NCBI RefSeq assembly: GCF_001545925.1
Contig: NZ_LMVQ01000201.1
Coordinates: 1 to 34,336 of the forward strand
Source: Mycobacterium sp. NAZ190054
GTDB taxonomy: Bacteria; Actinomycetota; Actinomycetes; Mycobacteriales; Mycobacteriaceae
Length of the DNA stretch: 34,336 nt
Direction of reading: 5' to 3'
Positions 16,226-24,936 of this stretch are shown here, in pieces; positions within the stretch are counted from its first letter, which is position 1, and every line of letters begins with the position of its first letter. The notes beneath the pieces were generated by a model, which worked only from the letters and a program-made list of their open reading frames with translations, did not search any database and was not told the DNA's origin. Made by a program: the position numbers and the translations under genes.

Positions 16226-17460
16226 AGCGACACATACTGATCCTCGTCGAGAACCTCTCGGTGCCGTTCGACCGGCGGGTCTGGCAGGAGTCCCGGGCCC
16301 TGACCAGGGCGGGCTTCCAGGTCACCGTGATCTGCCCGACCGGAGCCAACCAGGACACCGAACGGGAAGTGGTGATCGACGGCGTACGGATACTGCGTTA
16401 TCCGTTACGCCCGGCCACGGGCGGCCCCAAAGGGTATCTGCGCGAGTACATCCTGGCGCTCTGGCACACTCTGCGCCTGGCATTGAAGGTGCGCCGGGAA
16501 GGCCCGATCGACGTGGTGCACGCCTGCAACCCGCCGGATCTGCTGTTCCTGATCGCCCTGGTGCTACGGCCGGGCGGGACGCGGTTCGTCTTCGACCACC
16601 ACGACCTGGTGCCCGAACTTTTCCTGTCCCGGTTCGCCGGCGGCGGCCGGCTTCTCTACCGGCTGACCAGATTCGTCGAGCGGATCACGTTCGCCGTCGC
16701 CGACGCGGTGATCTCGACCAACGAAAGCTATCGGAGGGTCGCGATCGAACGTGGCGGCATGTCCCCCGACCGGGTGACGGTGGTGCGCAGCGCACCCGAC
16801 CTCGACCGCTTCGTCGCACGGCAGCCGGACAGCGGCCTGCGGCGCGGCAAGCGGTTCCTGCTCGCCTATCTGGGTGTGATGGGTCCGCAGGACGGGGTCG
16901 ATTACGCGCTGCGTGCGGTACGGCTGCTGCGTGACCACGTCGGGCGTGAGGACTTCCACTGCATCTTCATGGGAGCCGGCGACGTGCTTCCCGAGATGGT
17001 CGCGCTGAGTGAGGAACTCGGCATCTCGGACATCGTGGAGTTTCCCGGGCGCGTCCCCGACGCGTTCGTCGAGCGTTGCCTGTCGACCGCCGACGTGTGT
17101 CTGTCGCCGGACCCGTTCAACCCGCTCAACGACGTGTCGACGATGAACAAGGTCGTCGAGTACATGGCGATGGGGCGGCCGATCGTGTCCTTCGACCTGA
17201 CCGAGGCCCGGGTGTCCGCGGGTGATGCGGCGGTGTACGTCCCGGGCAACGACGAACGGGGCTTCGCCGAGGCCGTCGACATGCTGTTGCAGGACCCCGA
17301 GCGCCGCCGCAGCATGGGCGAGCTCGGGCGCCGCCGGGTCGAGGACGAACTGTCGTGGGAAGTGTCCAGCCGCAACCTGATCCGGTTCTACGACCGACTT
17401 CTCGACGTCGGGCCGCGCAGCGCCGACGCAGTCCTGGCCACCGGCGGTGAAGTCGCGTGA
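16222..17460 (+). CDS. GT4-family glycosyltransferase, WcaI/WbuB-like
   Basis: 412 residues from ATG 16222, overlapping the previous stop by ATGA. The N-terminus (HILILVENLSVPFDRRVWQE) is the pattern of the subgroup with a conserved D-R-R-V-W segment. DVVHACNPPDLL, FDHHDLVPELF, LAYLGVMGPQDGVD, FMGAGD and VEFPGRVPDAF follow. The donor-site region is SPDPFNPLNDVSTMNKVVEYMAMG, in which the second Glu of the E-x7-E motif is kept while the first is replaced by the NDVSTMNK form common in this subgroup. Its helix-rich middle suggests membrane association. It would extend the lipid-linked repeat unit. The sugar is unknown. Confidence 0.91.
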   Translation: MKRHILILVENLSVPFDRRVWQESRALTRAGFQVTVICPTGANQDTEREVVIDGVRILRYPLRPATGGPKGYLREYILALWHTLRLALKVRREGPIDVVHACNPPDLLFLIALVLRPGGTRFVFDHHDLVPELFLSRFAGGGRLLYRLTRFVERITFAVADAVISTNESYRRVAIERGGMSPDRVTVVRSAPDLDRFVARQPDSGLRRGKRFLLAYLGVMGPQDGVDYALRAVRLLRDHVGREDFHCIFMGAGDVLPEMVALSEELGISDIVEFPGRVPDAFVERCLSTADVCLSPDPFNPLNDVSTMNKVVEYMAMGRPIVSFDLTEARVSAGDAAVYVPGNDERGFAEAVDMLLQDPERRRSMGELGRRRVEDELSWEVSSRNLIRFYDRLLDVGPRSADAVLATGGEVA

Positions 17461-19196
17461 GCCGCACCGGTGACCTGTTGGACCCTCCGCAGTCCCACAA
17501 CGCGGATCGTCCCGCCGGCCGGACCGTCGCGGCGACCGGCCCGGACGGCCGGCAGCGGGAACGCACGCCCGGTCTCGTCGGCCAGATCGCCGTTTTCGTC
17601 GGGCCGCTGCTCGTCTACGCGCTGCTGCCGACCCGGAACCACAACTATGCCGACGACTCGCTGTCCTGGGCGTACCAACTGACCCAGTCCGGTGATCTGA
17701 TCAACAGTCATCACCTGTACCTAAACCCGATGCGGTGGCTCTATCACCTGCTCACCGGCGTCGGCGTGACTGTCGACCCGTTCTCCCTTCTCGCGCTCTA
17801 CTCGGCGGTGTGGGGGGCTCTGGGCCTGGCGATCCTGTACCGCCTGCTGGTCCGTGCCGGGCTGGCCGTACCCGCGCTGTGGGGCACGCTGCTGTGCGCC
17901 GTGAGTGCCGGCTACTGGTCCTACTCGATCGCCGGTGACGTCTACATCCCCGCCGCCGCCCTGATGACCACCGGCGTGTACTGCGTGTACTGCGGGCTGA
18001 CGGCGCGGGACGCACGCGCCGCCCGGTGGTATGCCGTCGGCGCGACCCTGGCGTTCGCGATCATGCTGACCCACCACCAGGCTCATGTCGTCTTCGTGCT
18101 GGGGATGGTGCCCGCCGTGCTCCTGATGCGGACCGCGACCGGGCACCGCCGGGTGCTGATCGGTGTCGCGGTACCGGCAGCGGTCTGTGCGTTGGCGGTC
18201 GCGATGTACGCGGTCGCGTACCTCGCGGTCCCGGACGAGCAACAGCACGGTTTCATCCAGTTCGGCGCCGGCTACGTCGAATCCTTCGAACCGCGCGCCG
18301 ATCAGAAGCAACTCGGGGTCGGCACCCTGGTGAACGTCGCCGCAGGGGAGACCCGTGCGCTGGTCTCGACGAATGTGATGTTCCGGAGCCCCGAACTGGC
18401 GCAGTCGATTCAGGACGGATACCCGCAGCGGGCGACCTATCCGTTCCCGTACCTCGTTCGCGAGCTTCCGGTCCCGGTCGCCGTGCTGGCCGGGGTCGCG
18501 GCGCTCGTGGGGGTGTTGCTGGCCGCGCTGTTGGCGCTCCGGGGACTGTGGGCCGGGGTGAAGGAGCGGGGGCTCGTCCTGCTGGTCGTCGTCCCGATGC
18601 TCCCGCAGATGCTGTTCTTCGCGTGGTGGGAAGGCATCTCGGACGAGTTCTCGCTGTGGACACTGCCGCTGTTGGCCATTCTCGCAGCCCGCGGCGCCGC
18701 CGAGATGAAACACCCGTTGCGCTGGCTCAGAACGACGGTCACCTGTGTGTTCGTCAGCACCTTCGTGGGGTCGGTGCTGCTGTACTGGGATCCGGGCAAC
18801 GACATCGACCTGGTGAACGACGGGTATGTGGCCTCGCTGGGCCGCAACGACGTGCTGGTCGGTTTCGAAGACATCCAGTCCGACTTCCGGATCATGCTCG
18901 AAGCGGACCGGCAGGGCTTCGAGTACCTCAACTTCTTCAACGTCACTGAGCCGCAGGACGTCAGGAACTTCGACACGGCGCTGGACGCGGCGGCCGGCGC
19001 CGGCATGACGATCCGCGTCTCGCCACGGCTCACGCACCCGCCGAAGAGTGCCTTGGCGTTCCGGCAGTCGGTGGACCCGCACTTCGACGGCCGGCGGGCC
19101 GCGCTGCTGGCGAAGTTGGCGAAGATGCCCGACGTCGACTGGATCCCGCCGGCGGTCTTCTCGGAGCGGTACTTCGAAAGTCCCGGCGATGTCTAG
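17457..19196 (+). CDS. GT-C-like multi-pass membrane protein
   Basis: 579 residues from GTG 17457, overlapping the previous stop by GTGA. A hydrophilic leader of about 40 residues is followed by about ten membrane helices and a soluble C-terminal region of about 150 residues. The first extracytoplasmic loop holds YADDSLSWAYQ with an Asp pair, the layout of GT-C enzymes that use polyprenyl-phosphate sugars, such as protein mannosyltransferases. A second acidic loop (FFAWWEGISDEFSLWTLP) lies late in the membrane part. It may add a side-branch sugar to the polymer outside the membrane. No exact family is recognised and the GT-C call rests on topology and the early Asp motif. It overlaps the heparinase-like gene by 8 bp. 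Confidence 0.7.
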   Translation: MSRTGDLLDPPQSHNADRPAGRTVAATGPDGRQRERTPGLVGQIAVFVGPLLVYALLPTRNHNYADDSLSWAYQLTQSGDLINSHHLYLNPMRWLYHLLTGVGVTVDPFSLLALYSAVWGALGLAILYRLLVRAGLAVPALWGTLLCAVSAGYWSYSIAGDVYIPAAALMTTGVYCVYCGLTARDARAARWYAVGATLAFAIMLTHHQAHVVFVLGMVPAVLLMRTATGHRRVLIGVAVPAAVCALAVAMYAVAYLAVPDEQQHGFIQFGAGYVESFEPRADQKQLGVGTLVNVAAGETRALVSTNVMFRSPELAQSIQDGYPQRATYPFPYLVRELPVPVAVLAGVAALVGVLLAALLALRGLWAGVKERGLVLLVVVPMLPQMLFFAWWEGISDEFSLWTLPLLAILAARGAAEMKHPLRWLRTTVTCVFVSTFVGSVLLYWDPGNDIDLVNDGYVASLGRNDVLVGFEDIQSDFRIMLEADRQGFEYLNFFNVTEPQDVRNFDTALDAAAGAGMTIRVSPRLTHPPKSALAFRQSVDPHFDGRRAALLAKLAKMPDVDWIPPAVFSERYFESPGDV

Positions 19197-21357
19197 CCTG
19201 GGCTGGTACGCCGGCCGCCTTGCGCGGATGTCACCCCGGGAGGCGGTGTGGCGCAGCCGCCGCCTCGTCGACTCACTGGTGCTCCGGGACGGGCTGGCCC
19301 GGCGTTCCGACGCCGACATGCTCGCCGGCACCCCACCGGACTGGGACGCGCTGTCGGAGACGTTCCGGGACGGCACGGCCCGCCCGGTGCTGCTCGACCC
19401 GGAACGCGCCCGCCGGGTGGCGCAGAAGTACCCGGACGAGTGCCGGCAGCTGGTCGCCGAAGCCGACCGGCTGCTCGCCGGGCAACGCACCTACCTGGGA
19501 TACGGCGCCGTGAACGTCGGCACCGCCGTCGACTGGAACCTCGACCCGAACACCGGCTACCGCTGGCCGGCCGCCGCCAGCACCAGGATCGACCACCGGG
19601 TGGCGCCCAGCGACCCGAAATGGATCTGGGAACTCAACCGCCTCCAACACCTGCCCGTGCTGGCTCAGGCCTGGCTGCTCACCGGCGATACGCGGTACGC
19701 CGACACGGCGTTCGACCACCTGGATTCGTGGCTGGACCAGAACCCGCCCGGGACCGGGATCGCGTGGCGAGGTGCGTTCGAGGCCGGCATCAGGGCGACG
19801 TCGGTGGCCGTCGCGCTGCAGGGCCTGCGGAACTCGCCCGCGATGACCCCTCAGCGGTACCGGAACACGGTCCGGATGCTCGACGTGAGCGCCCGCTACT
19901 GCTGGCGTGCCCGCTCCCGCTTCAGCTCGGCCAACAACCATGTGATCGGTGAGATGTCCGGCCTGATCGTCGTCCACCTACTGTTTCCCGAACTGGCGGC
20001 TCCAGCAGCGCTTTTCAGGCCCGCGTTGGACACGATCAGCGCCGAGGCCGGTCGGCTGATCCTGCCCGACGGCGCCGGCGCGGAGCAGTCGATCTCCTAT
20101 CAGATCTTCACCGCGGAGATGCTGGCGACGGTGGCCGTGCTGCTATGTGCGGGCGGACGGCGGGTACCGGCCGAGTTGACCTCGGCACTGAACCGTGGCG
20201 CGCACTACTTCGCCTCGCTGGTCGGGGCCGAAGACCCGGACCCCCGGTACGGCGACGACGACGACAGCTTCGCGCTCCGACTGGGTGCCGAGCGCAAGCG
20301 CACGGTGCGGCAGCACCTCGGGGTCGTGGCCGCGATCAGCGGTGGCGCGGCGGCGCAGAGATACGGTGAGAAGACCCTCACCGCCGCCTGGTTCGCCGAC
20401 ACGCTGGGCACCGATATCGGCGGACTCGGCGCGGGCGTCGGTGCCCGTGATCCACTGCCGGGCAGCTACGCGGCCGCTGGAGGGCTGGTGGTGCTGCGGG
20501 CCGACCGGCGCCGGCTCACCGTGGACGTCGGGCCGCTCGGCCACCTGTCCACCGCGGCGCACGGACACGCCGACGCCCTCGCGGTCACGCTGAGCGCCGA
20601 AGGCCGGGAGCTGATCGTCGACCCCGGCACCGCGAGCTTCTACGGCACCCCGGCGGTGCGGTCCGCCCACCGGGGCACTCGGGTCCACCCGACGGTCTGT
20701 GTCGACGGCCTCGACCAGTCGGTGCCCGGCGGGCCGTTCTTCTGGCGCCGGCACGCCGAAACCACGGTCCACGCAGTCGATCTGGACAGCGGTGTCGTCG
20801 ACGCCGAGCATGACGGTTACCGGAGGCTCGGTGACCCGGTGGTGCACCGCCGCTGGGTCGTCGCGCCGCCCGGCGAACCCGTCGTCGTGGTGGTAGACCT
20901 CATCGACGGCAGGTCCGGGCACGACGTAGCCGTGTCATGGCCGCTACATCCGGACCTGGATTCGACGACCACCGCCTGCGGACATCTGGTCACCAGGGAC
21001 GGAGCCCCGGTGATGACGCTGTGTTACGCCGCGACGTCGCCGGTCGTACCCGAGCAGATCCGGGCCGATGGTGAATCCCATCTCGGATGGTGGTCGGGGG
21101 GGCTCGAGAACAGGACCCCGGCCTGGTTGGTCGGTGTCCGGTGCCGAGACACCGCACCGGTGGCAGTCGTGTCACTGCTGCATGTCGGCGCTTCCGGGGC
21201 GCCCGTCGCGCCCGGAATCGTCCGTACCGGTTCGACGCTGACCGTCCGCTGGTGCGAGCGGGGTGCGGAACGCGTTCTGACGATCGATGCCAGCCGGCCC
21301 GGCGCCGTGCTCGGTGTGCCTTCTTCTTCGGTTCTGGGATTGGTGAGCAAATCATGA
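19189..21357 (+). CDS. Heparinase II/III-family uronate-polymer lyase or related enzyme
   Basis: 722 residues from ATG 19189, which overlaps the preceding stop; the longer upstream frame is a shadow. The N-terminal alpha-toroid carries SSANNHVIGEMSGL (Asn250, His251) and EQSISYQIF (Tyr304). The C-terminal beta-sandwich begins GLVVLRADRR and contains AAHGHADALAV (His458, His460) and LIVDPGTASFYG. These Asn/His, Tyr and His elements are those expected for catalysis in heparinase II-type lyases. No signal peptide is obvious, unlike secreted lyases. Similar genes are common in exopolysaccharide loci. It could trim or edit a uronate-containing chain. The neighbouring nucleotide-sugar dehydrogenase supplies the matching uronic acid. 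Confidence 0.88.
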   Translation: MSSLGWYAGRLARMSPREAVWRSRRLVDSLVLRDGLARRSDADMLAGTPPDWDALSETFRDGTARPVLLDPERARRVAQKYPDECRQLVAEADRLLAGQRTYLGYGAVNVGTAVDWNLDPNTGYRWPAAASTRIDHRVAPSDPKWIWELNRLQHLPVLAQAWLLTGDTRYADTAFDHLDSWLDQNPPGTGIAWRGAFEAGIRATSVAVALQGLRNSPAMTPQRYRNTVRMLDVSARYCWRARSRFSSANNHVIGEMSGLIVVHLLFPELAAPAALFRPALDTISAEAGRLILPDGAGAEQSISYQIFTAEMLATVAVLLCAGGRRVPAELTSALNRGAHYFASLVGAEDPDPRYGDDDDSFALRLGAERKRTVRQHLGVVAAISGGAAAQRYGEKTLTAAWFADTLGTDIGGLGAGVGARDPLPGSYAAAGGLVVLRADRRRLTVDVGPLGHLSTAAHGHADALAVTLSAEGRELIVDPGTASFYGTPAVRSAHRGTRVHPTVCVDGLDQSVPGGPFFWRRHAETTVHAVDLDSGVVDAEHDGYRRLGDPVVHRRWVVAPPGEPVVVVVDLIDGRSGHDVAVSWPLHPDLDSTTTACGHLVTRDGAPVMTLCYAATSPVVPEQIRADGESHLGWWSGGLENRTPAWLVGVRCRDTAPVAVVSLLHVGASGAPVAPGIVRTGSTLTVRWCERGAERVLTIDASRPGAVLGVPSSSVLGLVSKS

Positions 21358-22691
21358 GTGGTCGGATGTTGACTTCGGTGAGTGTGTTCGGGCTCGGGTA
21401 CGTCGGCTGTGTCAGCGCCGTCTGCCTTGCCTCACAGGGACATCGGGTGATCGGTGTGGACGTGAACCAGGACAAGGTCGACGCGCTCGCACGGGGGATG
21501 TCCCCGGTGGTGGAAGCGCGACTCGGTGACCTCGCCGCCGAGGTGGTCGCCGCCGGCGACCTCACCGTGACCACCGAGACGACCGCCGCCGTCGTGAACT
21601 CCGACCTCTCGCTGGTGTGCGTCGGCACCCCGTCCGCGCACGGCGGCGGGCTGTCCACCGAATACCTCGAACAGGTCACCGATGCGATCGGCGCGGCACT
21701 GGCGGACAAGAACGGTTGGCACGTCGTGGTCTACCGCAGCACCATGGTGCCGGGGACCTGCGAGGACCTGCTCATCCCGCGCCTCGAGTCGGCCTCCGGC
21801 AAACGGGCGGGCGTCGACTTCGGGGTGTGCGTGAACCCCGAGTTCCTCCGCGAGGGCACCAGTGTGCGGGACTTCTTCAACCCGCCGAAAACCGTGGTCG
21901 GTGAGACCGATTGCCGCAGCGGCAAGACGGTGCTGGCCCTCTACGACGGCCTGCCGGGGCGGCAGTTCCAGGTGCCGATCAGGGTCGCGGAGATGACCAA
22001 GTACGTCGACAACAGCTTCCATGCGCTCAAGGTCGGTTTCGCCAACGAGATCGGCGCGATCTGCTCGGCGCTGGCCCTGGATTCTCACGAGGTCATGGAG
22101 ATCTTCCTGGCCGACACCAAGCTGAACATCAGCACCGCCTACCTTCGGCCCGGATTTGCCTTCGGAGGATCCTGCCTGCCCAAGGACGTCCGCGCGCTCA
22201 CCCACACGGCACGGCGCAACGATCTCGATGTCCCGTTGTTGGCGAACCTGTTGACGTCCAACGAAAGCCACATGCGTCGCGCGGTCGACCTGGTGCTGGC
22301 CACCGGCCGGCACCGGGTCGGAATCTTCGGGCTGTCGTTCAAGCCCGGCACCGACGACCTGCGCGACAGCCCGATGCTGGAACTGGCCGAACGCCTGATC
22401 GGCAAGGGGTTCGACGTCAAGATCTACGACCCGACCGTTGTGCTGTCGCGGCTGACCGGTGCGAACAAGACCTTCATCAGCCGGCAGCTTCCCCACATCG
22501 GCGAGCTGTTGACCGACGACGCCGACGCCGTGTTCGACCACGGGGAGCTGCTCGTGGTGGGTTCGCGCGATCCCGAGGTCGTCGACGTGATCGACCGCGC
22601 CGGGCCCGACCGGTTGATCGTCGATCTTGTCCGGCTGCCCGGCGCCGAACATCTGCGCACGATGCCGAACTATCAGGGCATCGGGTGGTGA
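21354..22691 (+). CDS. Nucleotide-sugar 6-dehydrogenase, AlgD/UDP-glucose dehydrogenase type
   Basis: 445 residues from ATG 21354 (ATGA overlap). The N-terminal NAD domain is VSVFGLGYVGCVSAVCL with VIGVDVNQDKV. NPEFLREGTSVRDFFNPPKTVVGE and AEMTKYVDNSFHALKVGFANEIG span the centre. The catalytic Cys274 is in FAFGGSCLPKDVRALT, and FGLSFKPGTDDLRDSPMLELAE marks the C-terminal domain. It oxidises a sugar nucleotide C6 to a carboxylate with two NAD. Several segments (GVDFGV, FLREGT, SCLPKDVRALT, a GxxW end) look closer to GDP-mannose dehydrogenase AlgD than to textbook UDP-glucose dehydrogenase, so GDP-mannuronate and UDP-glucuronate are both possible. Either way the polymer should contain uronic acid. 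Confidence 0.92.
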   Translation: MSGRMLTSVSVFGLGYVGCVSAVCLASQGHRVIGVDVNQDKVDALARGMSPVVEARLGDLAAEVVAAGDLTVTTETTAAVVNSDLSLVCVGTPSAHGGGLSTEYLEQVTDAIGAALADKNGWHVVVYRSTMVPGTCEDLLIPRLESASGKRAGVDFGVCVNPEFLREGTSVRDFFNPPKTVVGETDCRSGKTVLALYDGLPGRQFQVPIRVAEMTKYVDNSFHALKVGFANEIGAICSALALDSHEVMEIFLADTKLNISTAYLRPGFAFGGSCLPKDVRALTHTARRNDLDVPLLANLLTSNESHMRRAVDLVLATGRHRVGIFGLSFKPGTDDLRDSPMLELAERLIGKGFDVKIYDPTVVLSRLTGANKTFISRQLPHIGELLTDDADAVFDHGELLVVGSRDPEVVDVIDRAGPDRLIVDLVRLPGAEHLRTMPNYQGIGW

Positions 22692-23860
22692 GCATGGGCA
22701 GCAAGGGCATCAAGGTCCTCATGGTCGGGCCGTATCCGCTCGTGCCGGGTGTGGTCTGCGGCGGAATCGAGTCCGCCACCAGCGCCCTGGTCCCGGCATT
22801 GGCGGCGCGCGACGACGTGGAGAGCGTGACCGTGTTGCGCTTCCATGACGGCGACGCCCCGACCGCTCACCGGCGGGAGGGCCCGAAGGTGGAGGTCCAC
22901 TACCTGCCTGGGCAGCGCCGGTGGCGCGCGGCGACCGGCGCCTTCCTGGACCGGCGTAGAGCGCGCAGGCTGGCGGCCACCGTCAGGCCGGACGTGGTGC
23001 ACGGCCAGGAGATCGGGCTGTACGGCGACATCGCTCAGCGCTGCGCCGGCAACGCGGTGGTCACCGTCCACGGCGTCACGCTGGCCGGCCACAGCACCGA
23101 CACCACGGACCACGCCGGTCTGCGAGGCAGGGTGCGGGACAGGCTGATTCGTGATCTGGAGAGACGGGTGCTGCGTCGGGGCAAGGTCGTCATCTCGATC
23201 TCGAAGTGGGACACCGAGGTGCTGGACGTGCCGATCCGCGGCACCCGGGTGAGCATCCCGAACGCCACCGGACCCGAGTTCTTCGCGCTGGCACCCCCAC
23301 GCAGGACACCACCGCATCTACTGTTCGCCGGGGTGCTGGCGCCGAACAAGAATCCGGCCGGCGTGGTGAAGGCGTTTGCACAGGTGCGGATGTCTCTGCC
23401 CGAAGCGACGCTGACGCTTGCCGGTCCACAACCCGACGAACGGTACGCCCGTCTGGTCCGGGACCGGATCAGAGCTCTCGGACTCGAGGACAGTGTCGAG
23501 ATCGCCGGTCCGATCGGTAACGAACAGATGTGCCGCGAGATCACCGAAGCCCGTGCCGTGGTGCTGTTCTCACGGCAGGAGAACGCACCGACGATCATCG
23601 CGCAGGCGATGGCGGCGGGAAAACCGGTCGTGGCCAGCCGGGTGGGGGGAATCCCCGAGATGGTCGACGACGGTGAGACCGGGTTCCTCGTGGAACCCGG
23701 CGACGAGGCGATGCTCGCCGACAGGATGCTGAAACTCCTCGTCGACCCGGCGCTCGCGCAGCGCCTGGGCGAGCGTGCACACGAGGTCGCGAAGGAGCGG
23801 TACTCAGCGGAGAAGGTGGCCGCGATGACCGTCGAAGCATACCGAAAAGCCATGGCCTAG
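22688..23860 (+). CDS. GT4-family glycosyltransferase
   Basis: About 390 residues from GTG 22688 (GTGA overlap with the previous stop); ATG 22694 would shorten it by two. A GT-B fold is evident from VLMVGPYPLVPGVVCGGIESATSALV at the N-terminus, HGQEIGLYGDI, VVTVHGV, ISISKWD and the linker SIPNATG. The donor domain follows (LLFAGVLAPNKNPAGV, LTLAGPQPDE), with the E-x7-E-like segment RQENAPTIIAQAMAAGKP in which Gln takes the second acidic position, and GIPEMVDDGETGFLVEPGD. It would build the lipid-linked repeat unit in the cytosol. Its stop (TAG 23858-23860) is embedded in the strong ribosome site of the deacetylase gene. Confidence 0.91.
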   Translation: MSMGSKGIKVLMVGPYPLVPGVVCGGIESATSALVPALAARDDVESVTVLRFHDGDAPTAHRREGPKVEVHYLPGQRRWRAATGAFLDRRRARRLAATVRPDVVHGQEIGLYGDIAQRCAGNAVVTVHGVTLAGHSTDTTDHAGLRGRVRDRLIRDLERRVLRRGKVVISISKWDTEVLDVPIRGTRVSIPNATGPEFFALAPPRRTPPHLLFAGVLAPNKNPAGVVKAFAQVRMSLPEATLTLAGPQPDERYARLVRDRIRALGLEDSVEIAGPIGNEQMCREITEARAVVLFSRQENAPTIIAQAMAAGKPVVASRVGGIPEMVDDGETGFLVEPGDEAMLADRMLKLLVDPALAQRLGERAHEVAKERYSAEKVAAMTVEAYRKAMA

Positions 23861-23864
23861 GAGG
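23859..23864 (+). promoter_or_regulatory. AGGAGG ribosome site for the deacetylase gene
   Basis: A perfect AGGAGG overlaps the TAG stop of the preceding glycosyltransferase and lies 7 bases before ATG 23872. This favours ATG 23872 over GTG 23869 as the start. It is the strongest such site in the window. Confidence 0.8.
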
Positions 23865-23871
23865 AATCGTG

Positions 23872-24936
23872 ATGGCTGCATTGAAAGATCTGGCGGCAGG
23901 GCTGCTGTGCACACTCGGCGTTCCGGCGGTCGCGCGATGGAGACGTTCGCGCCGGCTCGCGATCCTGATGTTCCACGGCGTCGAGAGCGAGCCCTTGACC
24001 CCACCGTGCGACTGGGTGATCGACACCGCCACGCTGCGGCGCGATCTGGACTACGTCCGTCGGCACTTCAACGTCCTGCCGTTGGAGGAGGCGCTCGAGC
24101 GGCTCGACGACGGAACACTTCCCCCTCGCGCCGCGACGGTCACCTTCGACGACGGGACGCAGAACCTGCTGACCAATGCGGCGCCGGTGTTACGCGAGCT
24201 CGGTGTGCCCGCGGCGGTGTTCCTCGCGACGGGGCCGATGGGAACGACCGAGCTGCTGTGGCCGGACCGGCTGTGGACCGCCTTCGCGCAGACAGACCGG
24301 GCCCAAGTCGACCTCTCGGCGGTCGGTCTCGGAACTCGTTCGCTGCGAACCGAAGCCGAGCGCATCGAGGTGCGGGACACGGTGACGCAACTCTTCAAGC
24401 AGTTGCCGGATCAGGACCGGATCGCCGAACTCGACTCCCTGATCGAAGCCCTGGGGCAACGGTCCGGCGTCTATGGTGGCCCGTTCCAGTTGCTCTCGTG
24501 GGACCTGGCGCGCGAACTGGCAGCAGACGGGCTGGTGACTTTGTACCCGCACACCGTCACCCACCCGATCCTCGCCCGCTGTGACGACGACAAGGTGGAC
24601 CGGGAGATCACGGCGTCGTGCCGCGCGGTCGAACACAACACCGGCCGGGCGCCGGCGGTCTTCGCCTACCCGAACGGCTGCGCGCAGGACTTCGACGACC
24701 GGGCCAAGGCGGCGCTGCACCGCAACGGAATACGGTGGGCGCTCACCACGACGAACGGATTCGCCGAGGCGGGCGGCGATCCTCTCGAATTGCCCCGGAT
24801 GGGATTCTCGACCGATCAGTCCTTCCCGGTGTTCAAGCTGAAGGTCTCGGGTTTCGCGTTGCGACCGGGACGCGTGCACGCTGTTCCAAGTCCGCAACCG
24901 GGATCCAGCAAGGTGGCCGGCGATGTCGCTGTCTGA
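23872..24936 (+). CDS. Polysaccharide N-deacetylase, CE4/NodB family
   Basis: 354 residues from ATG 23872, set by the AGGAGG site 7 bases upstream. CE4 motifs: VTFDDG with Asp93 and Asp94 (base and metal ligand), HTVTHP with metal ligands His227 and His231, and FAYPNGC as the third motif. AILMFHGVESEP near the N-terminus is typical of the family. No signal peptide or clear membrane helix is seen, so it probably works in the cytosol on a lipid-linked intermediate. It would remove an N-acetyl group from an amino sugar, baring an amine. That amine is an attractive acceptor for the acyl groups delivered by the two GNAT-like proteins, one of which is encoded next with a 14-bp overlap. Confidence 0.9.
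   Translation: MAALKDLAAGLLCTLGVPAVARWRRSRRLAILMFHGVESEPLTPPCDWVIDTATLRRDLDYVRRHFNVLPLEEALERLDDGTLPPRAATVTFDDGTQNLLTNAAPVLRELGVPAAVFLATGPMGTTELLWPDRLWTAFAQTDRAQVDLSAVGLGTRSLRTEAERIEVRDTVTQLFKQLPDQDRIAELDSLIEALGQRSGVYGGPFQLLSWDLARELAADGLVTLYPHTVTHPILARCDDDKVDREITASCRAVEHNTGRAPAVFAYPNGCAQDFDDRAKAALHRNGIRWALTTTNGFAEAGGDPLELPRMGFSTDQSFPVFKLKVSGFALRPGRVHAVPSPQPGSSKVAGDVAV

Noticed and set aside
17721-19490. A long minus-strand open frame of nearly 600 codons.
   Set aside because: It is antisense to the GT-C-like and heparinase-like genes, is rich in Arg, His, Asp and Gln, and has no domain motifs; it is typical of the antisense frame in high-GC DNA.
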